NCBI RefSeq assembly: GCF_001612765.1
Contig: NZ_BDBB01000044.1
Location: 1 to 64,000, forward strand
Direction of reading: 5' to 3'
DNA: 64,000 bases
Source: Nocardia arthritidis NBRC 100137
GTDB lineage: Bacteria > Actinomycetota > Actinomycetes > Mycobacteriales > Mycobacteriaceae
Shown here piece after piece: positions 1 to 8,753 of the stretch; within the stretch, counting starts at the first letter, position 1, and every line of letters begins with the position of its first letter. Made by a program: the position numbers and the translations under genes. Under the pieces are notes generated by a model. That model ran no database searches. It was given only the letters and a program-made list of their open reading frames with translations, and was not told the DNA's origin.

Positions 1-392
1 CGGCGGGCGCGATGGCCGCGCAACTGGGCACGGTGTTCCTGCGCTGCCCCGAAGCAGGCACCAACCAGGTGCACCGCACCGCGTTGGCCGCCGACACCCC
101 GACGATGCTCACGCGGGCGTTCACCGGACGCAGGGCCCGCGGGTTGCGCAACCGATTCCTGCTGCGGCACACCGCAACCGCGCCGGTGGGATACCCGGAG
201 ATCCACTACGCCACCGCCCCGCTGCGGGCCGCCGCGCGCGCGGCGGGCAACCCGGACGAAGTCAATCTCTGGGCCGGTCAAACCCATACGCTGACCCCGG
301 AGCTACCTGCGGGAGAATTGGTCGCCCAGCTGGCAGCCGACACGAAAGCCGCACTGGAAAAAGCCCTTTCACGCCGAATCCAGCATTATTGA
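1..392 (+). CDS. Nitronate monooxygenase-like flavin oxidoreductase, C-terminal part
   Basis: The gene enters from the left edge with its frame open from base 3, so the ATG at 12 is internal. The run GAMAAQLGTVFLRCPEAG matches the FMN phosphate-binding end of the TIM barrel in the nitronate monooxygenase / 2-nitropropane dioxygenase family. About 100 residues of C-terminal helices follow (for example AGQTHTLTPELPAGELVAQL). Members oxidise alkyl nitronates using FMN and oxygen, or act as NAD(P)H:quinone reductases; this fragment does not tell which. The next gene starts 59 bp downstream on the same strand. Confidence 0.72.
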   Translation, partial: AGAMAAQLGTVFLRCPEAGTNQVHRTALAADTPTMLTRAFTGRRARGLRNRFLLRHTATAPVGYPEIHYATAPLRAAARAAGNPDEVNLWAGQTHTLTPELPAGELVAQLAADTKAALEKALSRRIQHY

Positions 393-451
393 CAACGACT
401 TTCGATTAGACTCGGGCATCGCATCGACGTCCAGCACTGGAGGAGAGCGCC

Positions 452-844
452 ATGTCCCTTGATGTCCCCACCGCAATACTGGAACGCGCCGAGCGCGGCG
501 AGGTCGACGACGCCGACTTCGTCGAGGTCGTCCGCAACTCGCTGCCGTACGCCTGGGAAGTGGTCAGCCGTGTGGCCGCCGACCTGCGTTCCGGCACGGA
601 GGAATACGCCGACAACACGATCGCGCCCCCCGACGACGTGGCACGCGGACAACTGCTGCGCGCCATGGCTTCCGACGCGATTCGCGGTGGACTGGAGCGG
701 CACTTCGGCGTGAAGCTCGCCTTCCAGAACTGCCACCGGGTCGCCGCCTTCCCGCTGGCGGCGGTCGGCGGCGATACCTACAGCACGTTCATCAGCACCC
801 GGGCCCAGTTGCTCAACCAGAGCCCGGAACTGCGCAACTGCTGA
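452..844 (+). CDS. SCO5389 family protein (function unknown)
   Basis: A 130-residue soluble protein with a clear ribosome site (GGAGGAGAGCGCC before the ATG). I recognise it as the actinobacterial SCO5389 family from the conserved segments ARGQLLRAMASDAIRGGLERHFG, FQNCHRVAAFPL and RAQLLNQSPELRNC near the C-terminus. No catalytic motif, signal peptide or membrane segment is visible. The family is conserved in Streptomyces and Nocardia but has no assigned biochemical role. It is followed at once by a strong terminator, so it is probably transcribed alone or with the upstream oxidoreductase. Confidence 0.75.
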   Translation: MSLDVPTAILERAERGEVDDADFVEVVRNSLPYAWEVVSRVAADLRSGTEEYADNTIAPPDDVARGQLLRAMASDAIRGGLERHFGVKLAFQNCHRVAAFPLAAVGGDTYSTFISTRAQLLNQSPELRNC

Positions 845-853
845 TCACGAGCT

Positions 854-896
854 GAACACCCGGCGCGGCAAACCGATTCGCCCGCGCCGGGTGTTC
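854..896 (+). terminator. Strong intrinsic-type hairpin
   Basis: A perfect 15-bp inverted repeat (GAACACCCGGCGCGG at 854-868, complement at 882-896) encloses a 13-nt loop, 9 bp after the stop of the SCO5389 family gene. There is no long T-tract, which is usual for high-GC actinobacterial terminators. Confidence 0.75.
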
Positions 897-967
897 GCGT
901 CTATCCGGCGGCGCGCCCGCGCGTCGCCGCCGCCGACGGCGGTCGGTTGCGCGTAGGGTCAACCGCC

Positions 968-1516
968 ATGAGCAGCAACGATCTTCGTGACGAGGTCGAA
1001 GCCCGGCTCGCGCCGTGGCAGCAACAGCTCGGGTCGGACCGCGCCGCCTACACCAATCACGTGCTGCGCGTCCTGACGCTGTGCGACCTCTTGGCCGCCG
1101 ACCAGCAACCTCGACCGAGCACGCGCGAGGAGTTCTTGACCGCGGCCGCCCTGCACGACATAGGCATCTGGTCGGCGGGCAGCTTCGACTACCTCGCCCC
1201 CTCGTGCGACCAGGCACGCGCGTGGCTGGCCAGCATCGACCGCGACGACTTGACCGGACTGGTGGTGTCGATGATCGATCAGCATCACAAGCTCCGCCCG
1301 GCGGGTCCGCCGCACGACCCGGTCGAGATCTTCCGGCGCGCCGATGCCATCGATGTCGAGCGGGGATTGCTCGGCCGATTCGGCATCTCCCGTGGAACCT
1401 ACCGCGACCTGGCGAAGCGCTACCCGAACCACGGTTTCCACCGCAGGCTCGTATCGCTTGCCGCGCGGCGGCTGCGGACCCACCCCACGTCACCACTGCC
1501 GATGCTGAAGTGGTGA
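968..1516 (+). CDS. HD-domain protein
   Basis: A 182-residue soluble protein starting at ATG 968 (MSSNDLRDEVEARL). The HD signature is in FLTAAALHDIGIW at about residues 54-66, and QHH around residue 105 may add metal ligands. HD proteins are metal-dependent phosphohydrolases acting on nucleotides or other phosphate esters; the substrate here is not predictable. A more upstream in-frame ATG at 947 has no better ribosome site and would add only seven residues. The gene converges on the acyl-CoA synthetase, leaving 16 bp between the stops. Confidence 0.65.
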   Translation: MSSNDLRDEVEARLAPWQQQLGSDRAAYTNHVLRVLTLCDLLAADQQPRPSTREEFLTAAALHDIGIWSAGSFDYLAPSCDQARAWLASIDRDDLTGLVVSMIDQHHKLRPAGPPHDPVEIFRRADAIDVERGLLGRFGISRGTYRDLAKRYPNHGFHRRLVSLAARRLRTHPTSPLPMLKW

Positions 1517-1532
1517 CGCGGGGCGGCGCCGG

Positions 1533-3170
1533 TCAGCCGAGCGTGGTGACCTCCAGGTCGCCGTCGGCGTACTGGCTGCGCAGCCGCTTCTTGTCGAACT
1601 TGCCCACGCTGGTCTTGGGGACCTCGGCGATGAACGTCCACCGTTCCGGCAACTGCCACTTGGCGAACTTGTCGGCCAGGAAGTCGCGCAGGTCCTCAGG
1701 TTTCACCTCGGCGCCCTCGGCGAGCACGACCGCCACCAGCGGGCGCTCGTCCCACTTCTCGTCCGGCACGCCGATCACGGCGGCCTCGGCCACCGCGGGA
1801 TGGCCGATCACGGCGTTCTCCAGATCCACCGACGAGATCCACTCGCCCCCGGACTTGATCACGTCCTTGGAGCGGTCCACCAGCGTGAGGTAGCCGTCGG
1901 GGCTGATCTTGCCGACATCGCCGGTGCGCAGCCAGCCCTCGTCGAACTTGTCCGGATCGACCACCGCGCCGTCCGGCGAATAGTACGAGCCGGTGATCCA
2001 CGGCCCGCGCACTTCCAGCTCGCCCAGCGACACACCGTCGTTGGGCACCACGCCGTCGTCACCGACCAGACGCGCCCGCACACCGGCCGGGAAGCGGCCC
2101 TGGGTCACCCGGTAGGCCCACTTCTCCTCGTCGGTGACCGCGGTGGCGGGCGGATGCGCGACACTGCCCAGCGGTGAGGTCTCGGTCATGCCCCACGCGT
2201 GCAGCACCCGCACGCCGTGCTTGTCCTCGAAGGTGCGCATCATCGACGGCGGCACCGCCGAGCCGCCCACCACCACCGAGCGCAGGTGCGTGATGTCCTG
2301 CGGATTCGCCGCCAGCGCCGCCAGCACCCCGCCCCAGATCGTGGGCACCGCGGCGGCGAACGACGGTTTCTGCGCGGCCATCATCTCCAGCAACGGGCCC
2401 GGCTGCAGGAACCGGTCCGGCATCAACAGATTCGATCCCGACATCAGCGCCGCGTACGGCAGGCCCCAGGCGTTCGCGTGGAACAGCGGGACGATCGCCA
2501 GAATGGTGTCGGTTTCGAACAGGCCCATCCCGTTGTTCGCGCCGACCTGCATGGCGTGCAGCCAGTTCGAGCGGTGCGAGTACACCACGCCCTTCGGGTC
2601 GCCGGTGGTGCCGGAGGTGTAGCACATCGCCGCTGCGGAACGCTCGTCGATCACCGGGAAGTCGTAGGTGTCCGGCTGCGCGCCGAGCAACTCGGTGTAG
2701 GAGTGCACCTGCACGCCCTCGGGCGCGGTGAGCGTCGCCGCGTCACCGTTGACCACGATGACGTGGCGGACCGTCGTCAGGTGCGGCAGGATCTGGCTGA
2801 ACAGCGGCACCAGCGTGCCATCCACCAGAACCACCTGGTCCTCGGCGTGATTGGCCACGTAGACGACCTGGTCGGGGAACAACCGGATGTTCAGCGCGTG
2901 CAGCACCGCGCCCATCGCGGGCACCGCGATGTAGGCGACCAGGTGCTCGTTGTTGTTCCACATGAACGTGCCGACCCGATCGCCGACCCCGATGCCCAAC
3001 GAGCGCAGCGCGTTCGCCAACCGCCCCGATTCGGCGCCGACCTCACGGTAGGTCATGGTGCGCACGCCGGTACCGGTCCAGGTGGACACGGTGGAATCGC
3101 CGGCGAACGTCGATGCGTAGCGCAGCAACGTGGCCAGCGACAACGGCTCGTCCTGCATGGTGCTCAACAT
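1533..3170 (-). CDS. fadD: Long-chain acyl-CoA synthetase (AMP-binding)
   Basis: A 545-residue ANL-superfamily enzyme that activates a carboxylic acid, probably a fatty acid, to acyl-AMP and then acyl-CoA. Visible signatures: the P-loop YTSGTTGDPKGVVYSHR, the GWGMTETSP-type segment (AWGMTETSPLG), GWLRTGDVGKI, and the C-terminal catalytic lysine region TSVGKFDKKRLR. The start at 3170 (MLSTMQDEP) is preceded by AAAAAAGGAGTTCCG, a good ribosome site; the frame stays open far upstream, but that part lacks any family sequence. Which of the many actinobacterial FadD paralogues this is, and its chain-length preference, cannot be told. Confidence 0.85.
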   Translation of the reverse strand: MLSTMQDEPLSLATLLRYASTFAGDSTVSTWTGTGVRTMTYREVGAESGRLANALRSLGIGVGDRVGTFMWNNNEHLVAYIAVPAMGAVLHALNIRLFPDQVVYVANHAEDQVVLVDGTLVPLFSQILPHLTTVRHVIVVNGDAATLTAPEGVQVHSYTELLGAQPDTYDFPVIDERSAAAMCYTSGTTGDPKGVVYSHRSNWLHAMQVGANNGMGLFETDTILAIVPLFHANAWGLPYAALMSGSNLLMPDRFLQPGPLLEMMAAQKPSFAAAVPTIWGGVLAALAANPQDITHLRSVVVGGSAVPPSMMRTFEDKHGVRVLHAWGMTETSPLGSVAHPPATAVTDEEKWAYRVTQGRFPAGVRARLVGDDGVVPNDGVSLGELEVRGPWITGSYYSPDGAVVDPDKFDEGWLRTGDVGKISPDGYLTLVDRSKDVIKSGGEWISSVDLENAVIGHPAVAEAAVIGVPDEKWDERPLVAVVLAEGAEVKPEDLRDFLADKFAKWQLPERWTFIAEVPKTSVGKFDKKRLRSQYADGDLEVTTLG

Positions 3171-3966
3171 CGGAACTCCTTTTTTCTTCGGTGACTTCCC
3201 GTCAGAAAGCCAAGTCGATTTCGGCCACCTGCGACGCGCTCCGGTCGTGCACCCGAGACGGCGCCACATCGCCGGTGCGGCCGAGGCGACCGAAGACGCG
3301 GGCGGACATCGGGGCGGAACAGCTGAACGCCCGGCCGACGAGCATCGGCCGCGGCCGAAGACACGGTTCACCAGCGACGTCTGGTCCGGTTCGATCCGGG
3401 ATCGCGGAGCCGGCGTTGTCCTGAGGATTTCCGGCCGCGTCACCACGCCGGACCGACGCGCGAGCACCTGGCCGCTCATGCTGATTCCCGCTTCGTAACA
3501 AACGGAATCGGGAAAGTAGGGGCCGATCGCCACGTGCGGGTTCCAGCCGTTCGCGTTCGATGAGCAGGGGCACGGCGAACACCGTGACGCCGTCGGACTC
3601 GGAGTCGATACCGAACGGAGTGGTGCGCCGACCGGACCATCGGAGCCGCTGCCGCGCGCTCGACCCAGCGCCCGTTCCGGAACGAGGCCGGCGAAACGCC
3701 CTGCCACGCCGATCACGGCGGCGTCGGGATCTTCCGGGGTGCGGCGGCGTAAGACCAGGTCGGGAAGCTCAGCAGAAGTCGGTATACGCGGCGGCATGGT
3801 TCAGCACGCACCGACCATGAGCCACATCACACCGGCGATGCTACCCAACGGTAGGCGGCCTCGGGCAAGGCCGACGGGCATTCCCACGGGCCCCCATCCG
3901 ATGGCGCACGCCCTCAGTTTCCGCTGGTCAGATCAGCGCTTCGACCCCGATAGCAACTGTCCGGCT
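3171..3966. other. Stretch without a confident gene
   Basis: About 800 bp lie between two leftward genes. Several overlapping open frames exist on both strands, as expected at this GC content. One short minus-strand run (about 3520-3600, reading VTVFAVPLLIERERLEPARG) has protein-like composition, but the frame loses this quality downstream, so at most it is a gene remnant. The fadD promoter should lie near 3180-3250. No repeat or RNA gene was seen. Confidence 0.4.
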
Positions 3967-4980
3967 TCACGCTGTGCCCGGCAGCGCGACCTCGGCATGC
4001 GCCGGATAGGCGTGCACGACAGCCGTGTCCAGCTTGGGCACCACGTGGGTGAGGGTGTGCTGGGCCTCGTGCGCGAGGTGATGGGCGTCCGCGAGCGTGA
4101 TCGTCGGGGCGACGTCCAGTTCGACGTCGGCATGCAGCCGGTGGCCGATCCATCGCATCCGCAGGCTGCGCACACCCTGCACGCCCGGTTCCGCGGACAA
4201 CGCCCGCTCCGCCGCGGTGACCAACTCGGGCTCCACGGCGTCCATCAACCGGCGCAGGACGTCGCGCGCCGCCGTCCGCAGCACCGCGAGAATCGCGACG
4301 GTGATGAGCAGTCCGACGATCGGGTCGGCGAGCGGAAAGCCCAGCGCCACTCCCCCCGCCCCGAGCAGGACCGCCAGCGAGGTGAACCCGTCGGTGCGCG
4401 CGTGCAGACCGTCGGCGACCAGTGCCGCCGAGCCGATTCGCCGCCCCACCCGGATCCGGTACAGCGCCACTGTCTCGTTGCCGAGGAATCCGATCAACCC
4501 GGCTGCGGCGACCCAGCCCAAGTGGTCGAGCGGTACCGGATCGAGCAGCCTGCGCACCGCCTCGTATCCGGCGATCAGCGCGGACAGGGCGATCATCGCG
4601 ACGACGAAGAGCCCGGCCAGGTCCTCGGCCCGGCCGAAGCCGTAGGTGTAGCGCCTGGTCGCCGCCTTGCGGCCGAGGGCGAACGCGATCCACAGGGGAA
4701 CCGCGGTCAGCGCGTCGGAGAAGTTGTGCACGGTGTCCGCGGCCAGCGCCACCGAGCCGGACGCGACGACGATCACCAGTTGCAGCACCGCCGTGCACCC
4801 GAGCACGACCAGGCTGATCTTGACCGCCCGGATACCGACCGCGCTCGCCACCAGCGCGTCATCGATGCTGTCGGCCGCGTCGTGGCTGTGCGGGACGAAG
4901 ATCTCCCGCAACGCGCCGATCGCGCTCGACCGATGGCGGTGCTGATACCCGGCATGGTGGTGATGATGCTGATGGGTCAT
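3967..4980 (-). CDS. Cation diffusion facilitator (metal/H+ antiporter)
   Basis: A 337-residue inner-membrane CDF transporter that exports a divalent metal (Zn, Co, Ni, Mn or Fe) in exchange for protons. The N-terminus is His-rich (MTHQHHHHHAGYQHRH). About six membrane segments follow, with the metal-site motifs HNFSD (TM2) and HARTD (TM5) at the expected spacing, then a cytosolic C-terminal domain rich in His (DAHHLAHEAQHTL). Its ATG overlaps the stop of the upstream ArsR gene (ATGA), so the two are translated together and metal-responsive export is the likely role. The exact metal is not evident. Confidence 0.85.
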   Translation of the reverse strand: MTHQHHHHHAGYQHRHRSSAIGALREIFVPHSHDAADSIDDALVASAVGIRAVKISLVVLGCTAVLQLVIVVASGSVALAADTVHNFSDALTAVPLWIAFALGRKAATRRYTYGFGRAEDLAGLFVVAMIALSALIAGYEAVRRLLDPVPLDHLGWVAAAGLIGFLGNETVALYRIRVGRRIGSAALVADGLHARTDGFTSLAVLLGAGGVALGFPLADPIVGLLITVAILAVLRTAARDVLRRLMDAVEPELVTAAERALSAEPGVQGVRSLRMRWIGHRLHADVELDVAPTITLADAHHLAHEAQHTLTHVVPKLDTAVVHAYPAHAEVALPGTA

Positions 4981-5372
4981 GACGCACTCGGCTCGTCCCG
5001 GCCGGGGAGGTCGCGCACCGCGCCCACGCCGCGATGGTGCGCGGGGACACCGGGCCCCGCGTGCTCGGCGTTGTGCACCGCGTCCACCACCAACTGCCGG
5101 ACGTGCTCGTTCTCCAACCGGTAGAAGATCGTCGTCCCCGATCGGCGGGTGCTCACCAACCGCGCCATCCGCAGCTTGGCCAGATGCTGCGACACCGAAG
5201 GCGCCGGCTTGCCGACTCGCGCGGCCAGATCGTTCACCGACAGTTCACGGTCCACCAGTGCCCAGAGCACCTGCACACGCGTCGGATCGGCGAGCATGCG
5301 GAACACCTCGACAACCAGTCCGACCTGATCCTCGGCGAGACGCGGCCGCCATTCCTGGCTATCTGCATTCAT
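4977..5372 (-). CDS. ArsR/SmtB-family metal-sensing repressor
   Basis: A 131-residue winged-helix regulator: VEVFRMLADPTRVQVLWAL (helices 1-2), then LSVNDLAARVGKPAPSVSQHLAKLRMARLV (HTH), the beta wing STRRSGTTIFYRL, and a His-containing last helix (DAVHNAEHAGPG then VPAHHRGVG). The C-terminal His residues resemble the alpha5 metal site of Ni/Co/Zn sensors of this family (family knowledge). It is the first gene of a two-gene operon with the CDF exporter, which it probably represses when metal is low. Confidence 0.85.
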   Translation of the reverse strand: MNADSQEWRPRLAEDQVGLVVEVFRMLADPTRVQVLWALVDRELSVNDLAARVGKPAPSVSQHLAKLRMARLVSTRRSGTTIFYRLENEHVRQLVVDAVHNAEHAGPGVPAHHRGVGAVRDLPGRDEPSAS

Positions 5373-5381
5373 ACGTAGATA
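5360..5381. promoter_or_regulatory. Possible ArsR operator
   Basis: An imperfect inverted repeat TATCT-12 nt-AGATA spans the start codon of the arsR-like gene. ArsR/SmtB proteins commonly bind such interrupted palindromes close to their own start, but the arms are only 5 bp, so this is weak. Confidence 0.3.
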
Positions 5382-5904
5382 CTAGAACGGATTGCGGCGC
5401 GGAACCAGGTCTCCGGGCCGATGTGGCGGCGGCACCCCCTGCGTTGCCGCCGACACACCGGTCGACCCCGAATCCCAACAGCTTTCTGTCTTAGTCGAGT
5501 GTGGCGTCACTGCGCCAGACGATCAGCGGGATATCACCCGAATGAGACGAACCAATCGCGCAGGTGCTCACACCATTTCGGGTTACACCCGATGAAACGG
5601 CTATGACCAGCGCGAATGATTCGGCGGGTGCTGAAAAGTTCACGCGCACCTGCGCGCACAGCTGCACGTGCAGCACGGCCGGTTGAGCCTCCTGGCACCT
5701 CGGGCGCACCGGCGATCCGGACATTCTGCACCGAACCGGTCGCATCCGCGGGAATCCTGTCCGTACCGTGATCTCCGGTCGTGCCACCGTTCATCCACCC
5801 GCGACGACGGTTCGCCGATCACCGCCCCCGGACGAGCGGATCGATCTCCGCCGCCGCCCGGTTACTGTGAATCACGAGAATCGAGCGACCGTGGAGTAGA
5901 CGAC
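5373..5904. other. Intergenic region, divergent promoters
   Basis: A 530-bp stretch between the leftward arsR operon and the rightward acyl-CoA dehydrogenase gene. Short open frames on both strands lack family sequence and good ribosome sites. It is expected to hold the two divergent promoters; no clear consensus or repeat was recognised. Confidence 0.5.
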
Positions 5905-7047
5905 ATGCCAGTGGACCGAATGCTGCCCACCCCCGAAGCCAGGGACCTGCTGGAGCTGACCCGCGACATCGCCGACAAGGTGCTCGAGCCGCGCGTGGCC
6001 GAGTGCGAGAAGGCCGGGATCTTCCCCGATGGCGTCTTTCCCGCGCTGGGCGCCGCCGGACTGCTCAGCCTGCCGTATCCGGAGGAATACGGCGGCGGCG
6101 CGCAGCCTTACGAGGTTTACCTCCAGGTGCTCGAGGAACTCGCCGCCCGCTGGGCAGCGGTCGCCGTCGCGGTCAGCGTGCACAGCCTGAGCTGCCATCC
6201 GCTGTTCGCCTTCGGCACCGAGGAGCAGAAGAAGCGCTGGCTTGCCGGCATGCTTTCCGGCGAGACCATCGGCGCCTACAGCCTGTCCGAGCCGCACGCC
6301 GGTTCCGACGCGGCCGCGCTGCGCTGCCGCGCCACCCCCGTCGAGGGCGGCTACCGGATCACCGGCGCCAAAGCCTGGATCACCAACGGTGGCCGCGCCG
6401 ACTTCTACACCCTGTTCGCCCGCACCGGGGAAGGCTCCCGCGGCATCTCCTGCTTCCTGGTCCCCGGTGACACCGAGGGACTGAGCTTCGGCAAACCCGA
6501 GGAGAAGATGGGCTTGCGCGCCGTGCCCACCACCACCGCCGCCTACGACGACGCCTTCCTGCCCGCCGAACGTCGCGTCGGCGCGGAGGGCCAGGGCCTC
6601 TCGATCGCCTTCAGCGCCTTGGACTCCGGCCGCCTCGGCATCGCCGCCGTCGCCACCGGCCTGGCGCAGCGCGCCCTCGACGAGGCCGTCGCGTACGCCA
6701 AGGAGCGCGAGGCGTTCGGCCGTCACATCATCGACCACCAGGGGCTCGGCTTCGTGCTCGCCGACATGGCCGCCGCGGTCGACTCCGCACGCGCCACCTA
6801 CCTCGACGCCGCCCGCCGCCGGGACGCGGGGCTGCCGTACTCGCGCCAGGCCAGCGTGGCCAAACTCGTCGCCACCGACGCCGCCATGAAGGTCACCACC
6901 GACGCGGTCCAAGTCTTCGGCGGTTATGGCTACACCCAGGATTTCCCCGTCGAGCGCTACATGCGCGAGGCCAAGGTGATGCAGATCTTCGAAGGCACCA
7001 ACCAGATTCAGCGTTTGGTCATCGCACGCCAGCTCGCGGGCAACTGA
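5905..7047 (+). CDS. Acyl-CoA dehydrogenase
   Basis: A 380-residue FAD enzyme that introduces the alpha-beta double bond in acyl-CoA. Family landmarks in order: an N-terminal helical domain, GAYSLSEPHAGSDAAAL (signature 1, FAD/substrate contact), the beta domain with KAWITNGGRADFYTLFART, and QVFGGYGYTQDFPVERYMREAK followed by IFEGTNQIQRLVIAR. The Glu of IFEGT lies at the position of the usual catalytic base in short- and medium-chain enzymes. The start at 5905 (MPVDRMLPTPEARDL) follows a GGAG (GTGGAGTAGACGAC). The length is typical, and it appears to be a single-gene unit. Confidence 0.88.
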   Translation: MPVDRMLPTPEARDLLELTRDIADKVLEPRVAECEKAGIFPDGVFPALGAAGLLSLPYPEEYGGGAQPYEVYLQVLEELAARWAAVAVAVSVHSLSCHPLFAFGTEEQKKRWLAGMLSGETIGAYSLSEPHAGSDAAALRCRATPVEGGYRITGAKAWITNGGRADFYTLFARTGEGSRGISCFLVPGDTEGLSFGKPEEKMGLRAVPTTTAAYDDAFLPAERRVGAEGQGLSIAFSALDSGRLGIAAVATGLAQRALDEAVAYAKEREAFGRHIIDHQGLGFVLADMAAAVDSARATYLDAARRRDAGLPYSRQASVAKLVATDAAMKVTTDAVQVFGGYGYTQDFPVERYMREAKVMQIFEGTNQIQRLVIARQLAGN

Positions 7048-7206
7048 TGCCGGGGCGCCTGCGCGAATAAATCGGGCACGATCGAGCGGTCCACGTTCTG
7101 CGCGGGGCCGGGCGTGGCCGCACCGCGACCACGCGTGGCCGAAAGTACCGATTGATTGACCGCGGATGTCTTCGGACCTGCGAATACTGTTTCGTACCCT
7201 CGAAAC

Positions 7207-8679
7207 ATGACGACGCCGTCCATCATCATCATCGGAGCCGGATTCGGCGGGCTCGGCATGGCACTGGAGCTGCGGCGGGCCGGGGTGGACACCTTCACCA
7301 TCCTGGAGCGCGCCACCGACCTCGGCGGCGTCTGGCGGGAGAACACCTACCCCGGCGCCGCCTGCGACGTGCCTTCCCCGCTGTACTCCTGGTCCTACGA
7401 ACCGAAATCCGATTGGCCACGGCGTTTCTCCGAGCAGCGCGACATCCACGCGTACATGCGGGGCGTCGCCGACAAGCACGGCTTGCGGAGCTTCATCCGC
7501 TTCGGCACCGAGGTGACCGACGCGGAGTTCGACGAGCGCACCGGCCGGTGGACGGTCCGCACGGCCGACGGAGCGCAACTGACCGCCGACATCCTCATCC
7601 CTGCGGTCGGCCAGCTCTCGCGTCCCGCCCTGCCGAACATTCCCGGCATCGACACCTTCACCGGCGCCGCCTTCCACTCCGCCGAATGGGACCACGACGT
7701 CGACCTGACCGGTAAGCGCATCGCCTGCATCGGCACCGGAGCCAGCGCGATCCAGTACATCCCGCGAATCCAGCCGGACGCCGCCCACCTCACGCTGTTC
7801 CAACGCTCGGCGGCCTGGGTGCTGCCGAAAGCCGACGTCGAGTACAGCGCCCTGCACCACGCGCTGTTCAAGTACTTCCCACCCAGCCGTCTCGCCGAGC
7901 GCTTCGCCATCTGGTCCGTCTTCGAGCTGCTCGCCCTCGGACTCACCGACATCCCGGCGATCAAGACCCCCGTGATCGCCCTGGCCGACCGCCACCGCGA
8001 AAAGCAGGTTCCCGACGCCGAACTGCGCGCGAAACTGACGCCCGACTACGCGGCGGGATGCAAGCGCGGACTGTTCTCCAACGAGTACTTCCCGGCGCTC
8101 GCGCAGCCGAACGTCACCGTCGAGACCGCCGCCATCGAGTCGATCACGCCGACCGGAGTCCGCACCGCCGACGGCGTCGAGCACGAAGTGGACGTCATCG
8201 TCTTCGGCACCGGCTTCAAGGGCACCGAGTTCCTGGCGCCGATGAACATCTACGGCCTCGGCGGCCGCAAGCTGGCCGACGTCTGGGGTGACGAAGGCGC
8301 CCGCGCCTACCTCGGCCTGTCCGTGCCGCAGTTCCCGAACCTGTTCCTGATGTACGGCCCGAACACCAACGTCGGCGCGGGCTCCATCATCTACATGCTC
8401 GAATCCCAGGCCCGCTACATCCGCCAGGTCGTGCGCTACCTCACCGACCGCCCCGGCCGCTACCTCGCCGCCCGCCCCACCGCCGAGCAACACTGGGACG
8501 ACTGGCTACAGCGCCGCCTGAAGGACACCCCCTGGAACTTCTGCTCCAGCTGGTACCGCAACGCCTCCGGCCGGATCACCAACAACTGGCCCGGCGCCAC
8601 CGTCCTCTACCGCTGGAAGACCCGCAACTTCGACCCCGCCGACTACGACGAGGCGCAAGCGGCCGCGACAACGCGCTGA
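7207..8679 (+). CDS. Baeyer-Villiger-type flavin monooxygenase
   Basis: A 490-residue FAD/NADPH enzyme of the class B flavoprotein monooxygenases. It shows GAGFGGLGMALEL (FAD Rossmann, residues ~7-19), the Baeyer-Villiger fingerprint FTGAAFHSAEWD (F-x-G-x3-H-x3-W), and the second Rossmann motif GTGASAIQYIP for NADPH. Such enzymes insert oxygen into ketones to give esters or lactones, or oxidise soft heteroatoms. The substrate is unknown. The start MTTPSIIIIGAG at 7207 sits directly before the nucleotide-binding strand as expected; an upstream ATG at 7156 would add 17 unrelated residues. Confidence 0.85.
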   Translation: MTTPSIIIIGAGFGGLGMALELRRAGVDTFTILERATDLGGVWRENTYPGAACDVPSPLYSWSYEPKSDWPRRFSEQRDIHAYMRGVADKHGLRSFIRFGTEVTDAEFDERTGRWTVRTADGAQLTADILIPAVGQLSRPALPNIPGIDTFTGAAFHSAEWDHDVDLTGKRIACIGTGASAIQYIPRIQPDAAHLTLFQRSAAWVLPKADVEYSALHHALFKYFPPSRLAERFAIWSVFELLALGLTDIPAIKTPVIALADRHREKQVPDAELRAKLTPDYAAGCKRGLFSNEYFPALAQPNVTVETAAIESITPTGVRTADGVEHEVDVIVFGTGFKGTEFLAPMNIYGLGGRKLADVWGDEGARAYLGLSVPQFPNLFLMYGPNTNVGAGSIIYMLESQARYIRQVVRYLTDRPGRYLAARPTAEQHWDDWLQRRLKDTPWNFCSSWYRNASGRITNNWPGATVLYRWKTRNFDPADYDEAQAAATTR

Positions 8680-8753
8680 CCCGGCACACCGAGCCCGACC
8701 TCAGCTATTGGTCAGTAAACTGAACTGGTCCGAGGTCCAGCGGAAGAGGTGCC

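Noticed and set aside
5872..8493. 873-codon open frame on the minus strand
   Set aside because: It lies antisense to two well-supported genes (acyl-CoA dehydrogenase and flavin monooxygenase); its translation is Gly/Ala/Val/Asp-rich without any family motif, as expected from a high-GC third-position shadow.
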